DNA of 64,000 nt from Sphagnum compactum. Taxonomy: Eukaryota > Bryophyta > Sphagnopsida > Sphagnales. The number at the start of each line of letters is the position of its first letter. Position 1 is the stretch's first letter. Shown piece after piece: positions 23,919-35,684 of this stretch. The notes beneath the pieces are model-generated. The model ran no database searches. It saw only the letters and a list, made by a program, of their open reading frames with translations, and had not been told where the DNA came from. The stretch is taken from assembly GCA_965153455.1 (NCBI GenBank), contig OZ234493.1:12762213-12826212 (forward strand), in the 5' to 3' direction. A program made the translations under genes and the position numbers.

Positions 23919-24151
23919 ATGAACTGGCAATATCAAAGAAAAAAAGGGCTCAGAACAAGGCTGCAAAGGATGAAGAAGAGGATGAAGGAGAAGAAGTTGA
24001 GGTGTCTGCTATTATAGTGAAGAAGAGGACTTCCCTTCTTTGCATGCTCAATGGCCTGTTCTACAACTCCAGTAGGCCAAAAATAGAGAGGGTGGTGATG
24101 CAGATGATTCAGAAGATGCAACTGTCTCATTCACATGATGGATACCTGTGA
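23840..24151 (+). other. Unassigned open frame (103 codons), charged
   Basis: The frame runs from the second copy of the 117-bp repeat and includes HHEEDELAISKKKRAQNKAA then a KDEEEDEGEEVEV stretch. The alternating acidic and basic composition resembles linker regions of several nuclear and translation factors, but no family-specific motif is visible. It could be an exon remnant of a lost gene or chance. No splice context supports it. Confidence 0.25.
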
Positions 24152-25494
24152 CATACCAGAATATCCTTACTAATTAGCAGGCTTTGCAGCATTAGTATCA
24201 CAAATTTCATGAATCTGCAGAGTGGAAATAGAGGATTTCCTGTGGAGAAAGCTACGAGAGTGAACATGTGATGCACCAAGCCGAGATGCATCACAGCAGT
24301 GATGCTGCAAGTGGAAGAGTTCCTGTACTGCAACCTAAGGCTAGATACAAATGGAAATCCCACTGTTGCTGATACTTGTGTGGTTGTTTCAGTGGGCTGC
24401 TTATGTGTGCAAAAAGGTTACACTTTCTCAACCAACTTCTTTGCCAATTCCTTATACTTTTGCATCTAGTCCTTGAGTGTTTAATCTAGAGTTTGGGGTC
24501 CACTGCAGGTAGAAGGTTTTGCATTTGGTTGTTACTGGGTGCGACTAAGGACTTGACAATCTGCACTCTGGGTTGCAGCATTGCAAACACAGATCAAGAG
24601 GGAGAGATGCTGTGAAATCACACTCTATTTAGTCTTAGACTCTACCCAACAGTCCCAGATGGATGTACTTGGAAAATGTATGACCTACGGAGATTTCTCT
24701 GTTTTCTTTTGGCAGGTTTTTTGCAAAGTGGAGGATGAAATTCAAGGCATGGAGCTGTGTCTTCTTCTTGGATGCTGGTGATATCTTATAAAAACCTTAA
24801 TCGTTTCAATGTAGGTTTTTCGCTTTCACCCACTTTTTCATTTAATGTAATGAAGACTTGGGGAGATGTTAAGGTTGTATTTTGTTTTGTTGGTTCAGAT
24901 TGGTGTCTTCTACTCAATGTGCATATGGTTTCAAGTAATCTCCTCTGTTTTGTTCTGTATCTATGCTGGTATCATGGGAATGCAGGTTTTTCTTTTCTGT
25001 GGGTTGCGTTGTCTGTTGAATGCTTGTGACCCGCTTTGAAAAAGGTTCAACTCTTTGTGTTGTGTATTTGTGTTGGATGTGGCAACTGGTCTAGGGTCAT
25101 TCCATACCCATGGTATCTTGTGTGGATTTACATAAGCTGAGCCCACTTTCACATCGCTGTGATGCTCTAACTTCATCCAAAATTTGACATACAGGCTTAA
25201 TGTTGTCAGTACAGGATTTTCATGTTTATGGGTAGGGATGTTCTTACACATATATGCTCACAATCATGTTAAAGCTAATTGAAGGAACAAAGACTTTCAA
25301 AATTGATACCAATTTCATGAACAAAAAAAAAAAACAAAGCAAAGTTCAACTAATGATCAATTTTGTAGGTGATGGATGCTCTATCCCAATTCCAATTCCT
25401 CATGATGCAAAGTCTTCTTTATTGATCTTGGCTTGGATGGAAATAAGAAACCAAATGTAAACTTCACCTTGATGGAGGATTTGAGATTCAACAT

Positions 25495-25600
25495 GGGTTT
25501 AGGGTTTACAACAAGTCAAACATTGTTAAACCCTAAACTTAGGGATTAAACAACAAACTTAAACCCTAAGTTTAGGGTTTACAACAAGTCAAACATTGTT
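25495..25600 (+). repeat. Telo-box palindromic duplication
   Basis: GGGTTTAGGGTTTACAACAA + GTCAAACATTGTTAAA occurs at about 25497 and again near 25572. Between them lie CCCTAAACTTAGGG and CCCTAAGTTTAGGG palindromes. Telomere-type AAACCCTAA boxes are therefore present in both orientations within about 100 bp. Confidence 0.8.
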
Positions 25601-25609
25601 AAATACAAA

Positions 25610-28600
25610 CTCCATCAATGACTTCATGAGTTTCATGCTAGAAGTGCATTCAAGATTCATTTTTTTCACCAAACCTTTGACATTATTATACTTGCACCCT
25701 TCATTCAACACAAGAGAATTTTAAAAACAATGGAAAGCAAAAGTAAGTTAAGGATTCCAAAAGTAGGAAATGTCCATTCCAACACAGCTCAAAAGTTAAA
25801 AGCTTTAAGCGGTGTTGGTTTGTTCTTTCTTTTTAACAAAACCTTCAATTCTTGTTTTGATGTTAATTTGTTTTGTTTGGCTTAAACAACACAGGATCAT
25901 GACAAAACTCCTTCTAATAAGACGAATTGCGAAATCTATGCAGATGTTTCAACACAAACCCCTCCTTATGTGCTTCCATACATGTCATCACAAAGTCATC
26001 CATCAAAAATCAAAACCCCACACAAAAAAATAAATTCCCAATTACCCTCCCCTTAAAAGATTGTTGACAAAATTAAATATTTTTGTAGCACTCAATTTTG
26101 AATTAGATTCATAGTTGTGAAACTTGAGGCATGCTAAAATTGAAGCTTTGAAGTTAGAAATATTCAAGTCATGCTATGATTGACAATAGTTGCATCGTTG
26201 TTAAACAATATGGAAAATTGTTAATAGAATAAATCATTAGTAGGGTAAAACATTTTGCTTTTTGACAAGTGAAAAATGGGTACTGACCACAAGACTTTAA
26301 CAAAAAGAAAGTTACAACGCAAAAAACAAGATTGCAAAACTTGAAGATGCTTACAAGTTTGTTACTAGCTTCAAACCTTTTCGAAGCTACATTTAAAGCT
26401 TATTAAATCTAATATGCTAGTTGGCAAACTCTTGAATTTTGTTCTATCAACTGCATTGGAATTTGGTCTCCAAACCTCTCCTCCTCATCAAGTTAACAGT
26501 TTAAGGTTTCATTTCGATAAACCTTCTAGCTTTTAACAAATACATTCAAAAATCAATTAGAAAATAAATAATGATCAAGTTCACCATAACATAACATTTG
26601 CAAATTCATGGTATGAGGAGGTCTACACTACCATAGATACATGATTGATGCACAATTTAGGGTTAAGGTTAAAAGTAGGAATTAGAGACTAGGAACTAAT
26701 TGGGTTTAGGACATGTAGATTAGTAAGGAATTATTTAGTGAATTAGCATTGAAGATGGCATCCAAAGCTTAAAATGCAAACTTAATATTGTCAAAAATTT
26801 AGGCACAAAAGAGACAACAAAAATAACGTGCAAATCACATCATTATCATTTATAATTATGACAAAACCTAAAACAATGTTTCATTAGGATCAAAGACTTT
26901 CAATTCTTCCCAATCTTTTGATTCCAATCTATTTCCTAAATGCATCTGTTAAACTGCATTGAAATTAATGATTTTTTATTTTCAAAGCTTATGGATTAAG
27001 ATTGAAAACATCTAATTCAAAAACCAATTTGGAGGATAATTTGTGCATGAATAGAAAGAAATTTTACAAAGCCAATTTCAATCTCTTCAAGGTTGCTTGC
27101 CTTTGGGGTGAGGTAGTCAGTTGTATAGATGTTATTTAACATGTTAAAATGCAGATGAAGTGTACAAGACTCAATTTGAGAAAAAACATTAAATGCAATT
27201 AGGTATGGGGAAAATCGGTGTGTATAAAAACTTTAAAATAAAAAAACACTATCAAAAAACCCTTGGAATGTAAATATAATAACATAACAACAAAAGAAGA
27301 TATCCAAAACAAGAGAAGAATAACAACACGAGTAAGGCAAACCTAAAAAATGTTAGCCATGGTTGAGGATGAGAACTAGTGCATTTGTTTCAAAAACACA
27401 ATGCAAATGCACAAAATGGCACAAAATGTTTATATGTCTTTTAAGCATATGATTGAAAAATGAAACTTGTTACACAAAAGTGAAAAACTTGTAGGAATGC
27501 AAAAAAAAAAAGGAGAATAAAAAACAAAAGCTTTAATATGAGCTTCAAGTCTTAACAACTTGCTTAAGATCTCATACACATATGGGGTGACATGGTTTCA
27601 TTAACATCCAATATTTTGGACATTGTTCAAAGCCTTTTCCTCAACTCAAGAACTTCCCAGCACTTGTTTTAGGAGTTCTTCAAATAATCATTTTAACCTC
27701 AAAAGATAAAACATTTGATGTCAATAAGGTCAAAACACACTCAAAAGAGCCACTAGCATTACTTCATATTAGGATAACATGTCCTTTTTCCTCAAAATAA
27801 TTTTTTCATATGAATGAATTTTTGAGTGAATTTTTTTGCAACTTGTTTTTAAATGGTTAAGTTGCCCCAATAAATCACATTTTTTTGGGATCATTTTTGA
27901 ATAAATAGGAATTTGTAAAGTTTGTAGATTCTTTGTAAATTTTATGTTTTATTTTGAAAAATGATGATAATTTTAAATCACACCAAAAAAATGTTCATTA
28001 TTTTAAGGTTTGATTTCATGCATTATAAATTTCAATTTTTTTCAATACATCATGTACATTATACCCCATATATATGTGGTAAATCAATTTTGAAATTTTG
28101 AAACGTACTTTGAATTTTAAAATTTTAAAATTCCACATATTGAAAATTATGAATGTTTTCTTTTGTATATCTAATAGGTATTATCATTCAATATTTTTTA
28201 CCAGCAACTTACTTTTATTATATGAGTCCTTTGAAAGTTCTTTGTAAAAATGTCCTTTTTTAATGAAACAAATTTTTGTTTTCAAAAGTCTTTAACTAAA
28301 CTGAGACCCAAAATTGAATCAAATGGATTTTTAATTTGAGTTTCTTGACATTTATATGTGTTATAAAAGAATAACTTTCCATGATTACTATGGTTTCAAA
28401 TGGAATTTTTAAAAAAAAGTCTTTAAATTTTCATGGTAATTTTTGACACTCGATGGCCTTTTTGGTTCCTTTGAATGTGTTTTGACCTAATGGTTGAAAA
28501 TATGTGTGAAAAATAATTACCAAATATCATATGAAAATATAGGAGCAATTTTTTTTCCCCAATTTTGTGAAGTTGTTTGGGTGACAATTATCCAAGATTA

Positions 28601-29390
28601 TTTAGCCAACTTTGGCAATATTCAAAATATGAAAGATATAAAATTTTAAGCCCTTTTAAGGTTATAGGTAGTTGTGGCAATATTTGGCCAAAAAAAATAT
28701 GGTGATTTGAAAACCTCTATTTGTTGGATCATAATTTATTCAAGCCAAACATCATTAATATCTATTGTTGTATCATATGGTGACCTTTAAATCAAAGTTT
28801 TTCTCTAAATTTTCAACCTTTAAATGGTCATTTGTTAATTCTAAACTTTTGAAAAGTCCAGATGTACTTATATAAATTATTTGAACTTTTATTCTAAAGC
28901 TTGGGTGGGAAGTTGCATGGATGGGGAACTTATGCTTTGTTCCCATCATGGAGCTACAATTTCTAAATTCTAAACCTCAAACCTCTATCTCCTAAACCTT
29001 TCACTATCACATTTTGTTACTATGGAATTTAAGGTTGCTATAATAATGTGAGTTTTGATTTAATATATTGTTATTTCCTTTTCCAAATTTTCCCCAACTT
29101 CTTGCTAAAAGTGATGGTTTTTTCTTCATATCATATCTTGAGTGCTCATGATATCAACTCTATTGACCAAATCCCTCCAACATTTGCAGGATCTGACGAT
29201 AACTACAATATTGAAAATGTGTAACTATCTCATGGAGGTGTGGAGTTTGGAGTTGAAGATTCCAAAATTGTTGTTGTTGATGAATAATGTCATTGAAATG
29301 CACTTTCAAAATTTGTGAAAACAAAGAGTTGCTTGGAATTCACATTATTGCAATTCACCTATATAGGCATTTTTTAAGGTAGACAATAAT
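25610..29390. other. Gene-poor AT-rich intergenic region
   Basis: No supported gene. A family C repeat copy lies near 28553-28645. A short TA-rich block and several homopolymer runs are present. Open frames are short. Confidence 0.5.
28553..28645 (+). repeat. Dispersed repeat family C, copy 4
   Basis: CCCCAATTTTGTGAAGTTGT, ATTATTTAGCCAACTTTGGC and AATATTCAAAATATGAAAG occur in the same order and spacing as in the other copies. Confidence 0.6.
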
Positions 29391-29396
29391 CAACCT

Positions 29397-30770
29397 ATGG
29401 ATCTTTCTCAAAACCCAATGATGAAATGCATTATTTGCCGCAATGATAAAATTCCACTTGAAATCTTGGCAATGTGCACTAGATGTAAGAAATGTTTCAA
29501 TGCATACCATAAGTCTAATGGCATAACAACCATGCAAAATCATGTTAAAATTAACCATTCTACCTTATTGAAAAAATTGTTAAAAGATGGAAGTAATGCC
29601 CTAAGATTTCTTCCTAATCATGAATCTAACAAAAGAAAGGCACATGTATCTCCAACTATAATTTCTAGTTTTTAAAATAAGTGAATTTAAAAAATGATAC
29701 AACACAAATGGGTCTTTGGGAGGATTTAATATTGTTTGTGGTTAAGGAACTCCTACCTATGAAGATTATTGAGTCAATTTGGCTCTAGAGTAACATATAG
29801 GTTATTTCCATAGGTTGTCTTCGCATCCAAGAAATTTTTGTTAAAGATATTTTGTTGAAGTTGGTTGAAAAAACCATGCTTATGTATGTCTAACTTGCAT
29901 TTGCCAATTGTTTATCAACCACTTGCACATTTGACTTATGGATGTCAAAAGGAGCACACGATGGGGTTGTTGTTATCAATTGTTAATTTTATTTCATGTG
30001 ACTAAGAGGCAAAACATATCACTATTGGATTGTTTGAAGTGACAAATGCAAGTGATGCAATTATGGTTCTTAAATTACAAGAGTTGTTGAATAGGTGTTC
30101 CATGATTGAAAAAATTGTTGCTTATATTAAAGATGAAGGGTTCAACTTGTAGACCTAGGCAAATGCCTTGACTTCTATTTTATCATGTAATAACTTGGCC
30201 TTTTTAGAGCATTAGATGGCTTGTGTTTGGGGCATGCATTTTCAAAGATGTGCTAATACACTATTACACATGAAAAAGTGTCTATTGGTATGCCTTGTGC
30301 ATCTATAAAGGTTGTTTAATCTCCCATTTAGAAATGTATTACATGGCCCAAAAAAGTTGGCAAGGGTAGGCAAGCATGGGACAAAGCTTGCATTGAATTT
30401 AGATTGAGGCCTATAAAATTAAGCATACCCTTTTAAACTACTTTTTGACTATTTTGTGGTTTCTTTGACATTTATGATTACTTTCTTTATATTTTATGAA
30501 TTTTTCTTTGATTATTTAATAGTTTCGTGGTTTTGATTAGATTTTGATTGTTTATGTGGTTCACTAATGTTACTTATTTTGTTTTTATTGTTATCATAGA
30601 TTTGCAAGTTAGGTATTGTTTTGGAATGCCATTGCATTATGTTATAGTCAACAATTTGTGACATTACAATGTTGTGTACCATCTCTATTAACTAAAGACA
30701 TGTTTCAAAGGATTAGGTGTAAATAGAAGGCCGATGGCTCAACAAAAGGTTCATGAGTTGAGGATTCAAG
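29397..30770 (+). pseudogene. Decayed hAT-type transposase with BED zinc finger
   Basis: The first open part (29397-29675, 92 codons) reads like the BED finger of plant hAT transposases: Cys pairs in CIICRND and CTRCKKCFNAYHK, then SNGITTMQNHVKINHST with the two His ligands, then a KRKAHVSPTIISSF linker. Downstream, broken frames keep recognisable hAT phrases: FDLWMSKGAHDG (about 29930), VTNASDAIMVLKLQELLN (about 30040), EKIVAYIKDEGFNL (about 30110) and ANALTSILSCNNL (about 30160). These are separated by stops and frameshifts. Examples are two TAG codons in the FNL-to-ANALTS stretch and TAA replacing an expected Trp near 30003. The catalytic core is fragmentary and no C-terminal dimerisation domain was found. 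The element cannot encode an active protein. Confidence 0.75.
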
Positions 30771-32749
30771 AGAAATGACAAATGAAGAAATAGGCATGAT
30801 AATTACTGAAAGATCGCCCTACCTTCATTGCTTCACAAGCACACCTTTGAGCACAAAACAAGGTATTAAAAAGAAATTAAAGAAAACACAAAAAGTTCAA
30901 AGTTTAGAATTTGAGCATGAGAGCTCAAAGTGAGAGTTCAAGGTTGTTGAAATTGCAAGATGCACCTTAAACAAAATGTGAATGTAAAGAGATGTGACAA
31001 GTGAAGACCTAAAGCCACATACCAAAAGAGAGTTCCCGAAAAAAAGAGTAATTCTTTTGGTTCATTGATAGATGCACATTGCTCCATGCTTCCTAAAGCT
31101 TGATTTGGTTTTTGTATATGGTACTTTACAATAACCAATACGTTACATTCATGTAACATCATTGTAAATTTTCACGATGCATTGTAAACATTGCAAAGAC
31201 AAAAAGATGACAATAACGAAAAGTGTAAGAAACGAGAAAAAACAAGACAACCAAAGCACATACCGAAACTACAAAACACAAAACGTAACCCTAATTAAGA
31301 CTATGCTACCTATTAAAAGGATATGAATCGAAGTTTTTGGTAGATACCCTCCATTTTTTATTCCCTTTAAGTTGAGTCCGGTTACATATATTTGATTTTA
31401 CGAAAGAGCCCGTTATGAGACGGAGGAAGCAAATAACTTTCACATCATAACAATTACTTTCCGGATTTTTTTCCCCCAAAAAGAGTAATCTCACAACAAA
31501 GTTATCAGTAAAGTCACCCTCTCTTTCACCCCCTATCCCCTCTTTGAGTGGTATCTGCAAAGTAATGAAATTTTTATTAAATCTCAGAGATACAAGAGAT
31601 TTGTGACCATTAAGGAACAAGCCATCGACCACCAAAGTCCTTCTTGATAAGAAAGTCAGTTCCTCTATTGGCTCCGAATTGTGGAGTATCCACTCATTCC
31701 CGAGGGGCACGCCAACACCGCACGACAAATTGTCAACATGCACACGACTCTAGGCGCCAAGGACTGGGTTTGGTAGCATTATTCTGTCTTTCGTGCATGG
31801 CTTATTGGGGGGAATGTCACACCAAAGGTGACTATAGTAAAAGGCGACTTTGGTAGAATATGATGAGTTTTGATGCGTTTCACCTGATTTGGAATAAAAA
31901 GAAAAATGATTAACGATATGGGACAATCATAGAATACTGAAGTTCCTTGGTGTCTTCAGCATAAATTATAATTATTTTTAGAAATAGTGAAAATAATTTC
32001 CAAAAAAAATTACTTTTGTCAAAGAACACAATTTTTTTGTGAAGGAAAATGAAAAAATCATTTCGGAATATTTGGGAATATTCTGTTTGGAAAAAGGGAA
32101 TCTTCATATTTATTTATTTGTTTATTTATTTATTTATCTATTTATTTATTCATTCGGCAGAGATGTGCTAGGGTATTCCCCGGAGCCCCTTTAGCTTGGT
32201 GAACTTAGGGCCTGGTCGAACATAGCAACAAAGTATTGGAAGATGGATGGAGAAGGGTTAACTTGTATCATCCGCACATAACATAGGCAATGCGAAAAAC
32301 CTTGTGGAAGGCAAACTTTTTTGTTTTGTTTTTCATCCATTTCTATTTGGAGGAGCTTGGTGAATTCATTCACCACACTTTGGCTCTCGTGCACCTCAAG
32401 TACCCACCACCGCACATGCCAAGGTTTGATGGGATATGATAAATTTCCTCACTCACTCTCTCTTGAGGGATGATAAGTTTGCCCATCAACATTGATGTGA
32501 GCCAAACAGAACAAATGAATTAATTTTTAAAAAAAAAATCTTACATGTGAAAATTACATAATGTGTAAATGGACAAAGCCCATACAAAGCTCCTTAGGGG
32601 ATAGATATATTTAGTGTCTTCCCAAGAGAATCATGTGGGTGCTAACCATGTGAGTGCTATTAGAGCCCATTGCATTTGCAAATTTCACAATTGGGTTGTT
32701 CAATATCTTCTTCCATTGTTAGTTGAATGTGTATGTATGTGGATATGTC
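30771..32749. other. Intergenic stretch, no gene seen
   Basis: The segment at 31510-31600 (AAAGTCACCCTCTCTTTCAC, AGTGGTATCTGCAAAGTAATG) is related to 9330-9400, so it is a dispersed repeat fragment. A TTTA/TTTG run occupies about 32109-32150. Open frames around 31306-31743 (minus) lack family features. Confidence 0.4.
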
Positions 32750-33070
32750 GGCCTTGGTAGGTCAAGGCAAAAAGGATATTGTGTTTAGATTCATTATAGA
32801 GTATAGTAGCTTAAGGGATTTTTATAAGCTCTTATGCAATAGGCCTATTTTTATATGAGGATCTTTGAAAGATGATATTTTGGCTTGTGTTGAAACTTGA
32901 GATTAGTTATAGAGTTATGATATCTTGAAGGATTTTGGATTCTTTTAGAGGATTTTTTTTTTGAAGATTATATTTTTTTTTGCATGGTGAAATATTTGAG
33001 TTTCCAAAATTCTTCTTTTGACTTAACATACTTTTAATGTAAATGGCAAGGCCACAATGTGACACATCCC
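32750..33070 (+). repeat. Interspersed repeat family A, copy 3
   Basis: Starts GGCCTTGGTAGGTCAAGGC, continues with the family core ATTGTGTTTAGATTCATTAT, GATATTTTGGCTTGTGTTG and GCATGGTGAAATATTTGAG, and ends AATGGCAAGGCCACAATGTG + ACACATCCC. It is close to full length. Confidence 0.9.
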
Positions 33071-34404
33071 TTGTTCTCTTTTGGTGTTTGTCCCCACCCT
33101 CGTTTTAGCACCTTGTGATGGGGTTGGATTCTCTCCCTTTCTTTCTTGGGTGCTTTCTATTTATAAAGTTTGGCACATTTGGATTGCCTTGAAGAAGAGG
33201 GAGAGAGAAAAGACAAATGCCTTAGTTGGTATTCCTAAATAAGAGTCTCTTCAACAAAGGGCTACACTTCTCCTTTGTAAATGGAGGGCTCTATGCACCA
33301 CTCCTCTCCTATTCAGCAAATGGCATGGCTCCCAAGTTCTGCTTTTGTTCTTTTTGCAATGGGCTTGCCAAGAAAAAACTGAAACTTGGGAAGCTCCCCC
33401 AAAATAGCACTTTCTATGTGAGGATGGAGTGCCTCTCCCCTTTGGCTCACCTATATAGGGGAGAAGGGGAAAGCTTTGAGCAAAGGAAATGGGATAAAGT
33501 GAGGTGCTATTGGAAACACCCTTAGGGAACATCATGGGAACCCATTGGGAACTTGAGAAACATCATTAAGAACATAGGGGACAGACTGGGAACACAAGAA
33601 TAAAAAAAAGTCCATCCTCACACCTATCACCCCCCTCCCCCTCACCCCCAAACCCTAATATTTTTCTATTTGCTTGGTAAAACATAGACTAGTTATTTTG
33701 ATGAAGAAGAGAGTAAAACATTTTGCAATATTTGAACATTTAACATTTGTTCATGTTTATGTGTGTTTTCTTTTTTTGGGGTGAGAATGAAAGTTTTCAT
33801 GTCACATTGCATTTTTTAATGCTTATAAAAATAACACCGAACCATAATGAAGTCCAATTGTGTTGGACAATATGTTTAAATGTCAAACACGGACAAACCA
33901 CTCTATCCAAACATTCAATCATACTCAACAAGTGGCCAACTACCCAAAAGCAAGTCATTTTGTTTTGTCAAGAAAATCTTTTGACACCCACAATATCTAT
34001 CCTACACAAATTTCAAGAGAAATGAGCCCATTTTAAAACACCTCTGAAATGTTGTTGACTTCATCCAAAATTTTACATACAAAACCAATTTTATTATGCC
34101 ATTGGAGATGAGAGCATCTCCACCCACAGCTATGGTGAAGACGAGCACCTACACTCATACTTTCACCTTTCTTGAGTAAGGCCTCCTAGAGCTTATAATT
34201 AATGGAGGAAATGTTTAGTTTGGACTTTAGAGACCTAGATTTAGTCTAGGGTTTAAATTTGGGAAGCATCCAACATAGAGTGCTAATTATTTCTTACTTC
34301 TATTAATTAGTTGGGAGGTGTACCCAAAGTTTTCTTTTTCTCCGTTTTGGTTCCAAGAGCCACTTTGATTGGCCTAATACCAATTTTTAGAAACATCGAA
34401 CACT

Positions 34405-34432
34405 CCCCCCCCCCCCCCCCCCCCCCCCCCCC
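34405..34432 (+). repeat. Homopolymer tract of 28 cytosines
   Basis: An uninterrupted C28 run, with a (GT)n run about 50 bp downstream at 34480-34496. Poly-C this long is rare and also error-prone in sequencing, so the exact length should be treated with caution. Confidence 0.8.
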
Positions 34433-34731
34433 AAATCTTAAAAGCCCATCGTGTGCTCCCGTTTGGCCCACATTTATAGTGTGTGTGTGTGTGTGTATAA
34501 GAAAGTTCAAGTATGGCCAAAGCATATGGGATAAAAAGTGTGGTGCTATTGGAACTTGATGGGAACAAGTTGGGAACATACCGAAAGAAAGGAAAAAAAA
34601 AAAGAGTCAAGCTGGAGATCTCAAAATAAACATGCAATTCACAAGCTGAGTTGACAAAAAAAAAAACTTCGGGGACATGTATTTGAAACATGACAAGACC
34701 CACAAATTATTATTATGTACATACTTTTGTT

Positions 34732-35080
34732 GGCCTTGCCTACCAAGACAAGGATATTGTGTTTAGATTCAATACAGAGTATAGTAGTAACTTAAGGGAT
34801 TTTTATAGGCCCCTAGGTAATAATAATTAATAATAGGTCTATTTTTATATGGGGATTTTTGAAAGATAATATTTTGGCTTGTATTGAAACTTGAGATTAG
34901 TTATTATAGAGTTATAATATGATATTGAAGGATTTTTGGTTTGCTTTAGAGGATTTTTTTTTTTGAAGGTTATATTTTTGCATGGTGAAATAGGTATTTG
35001 AGTTTCCATAATTCTTCTTCTTCTTTTGCCTTAAGATAACTTTTTTAATGTAAATGGCAGGGCCAGAGTATGACACACCC
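34732..35080 (+). repeat. Interspersed repeat family A, copy 4
   Basis: Starts GGCCTTGCCTACCAAGACAA + GG (a stem-loop-forming left end). It has the full family interior and ends AATGGCAGGGCCAGAGTATG + ACACACCCC. The interior carries small insertions such as AATAATTAATAATAGG and a TTCTTCTTCTTC expansion. Confidence 0.9.
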
Positions 35081-35684
35081 CCCCCCACCTCTTGTTATTA
35101 TTATTAGGGTTGCTTACTTTAGGCAACAAAGAGGGTGAGCATTGCTACTGCCCCAGTAGCCTAAATGGGACAAGCTGGTGGACTAGTTTGTCAACCTAGC
35201 AAGCCATTGATGGCTGTAGAAAAAGAGAGCTCAGCCCAGAGTTAGCTAGCCCTAATAGCCTAGTCACCTCTGAAGCAACCATCCATATGCATCACACATT
35301 TAGTAGGTACTAGCCTAGTAAGCCACCCATCCATCCACTAGTGCCTTAAATACTTACCTACATAACACGGTTCACCATCTACCACTACCACTAGTGGGTA
35401 CTCGTGACCTTCGGACATTGTGAAGTCCCCCGGTTTCTTTAAACCAAGAGAGACACACACAAAGGCGCAAAGCAGCTATTTTTTAATTTATTTTTATTGT
35501 TTTTGACGAAATTTCGTTGAAAAGTCCCCCATGAAAACATACATGGAGGGAATGTCTGATATATATAAAAGCCCCATTTTAGTCTAATCCAACCCATCCC
35601 CTTGGACGAAACCAAAGCCCAAGCCTTGAAAAAAAATTGGGAGTCCAAAGGAGACCCCGAAGAACCCCATACCCACAAGAAGAA

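Larger units (their letters stand above)
21991..25480. other. Downstream region of the UNC-45-like gene, no confirmed gene
   Basis: About 3.5 kb that is richer in GC than the AT-rich DNA around it and has frequent CAG/GAA/GAT words, but no recognisable protein. It may include the 3' UTR and remnants of another gene. A 117-bp tandem duplication and an acidic/basic open frame lie at 23683-24151 (separate entries). Confidence 0.45.

Noticed and set aside
24300-24400. Enolase-like phrase (LDTNGNPTVADT)
   Set aside because: Only a few residues resemble the enolase N-terminus, with no supporting exon or other enolase motif nearby.
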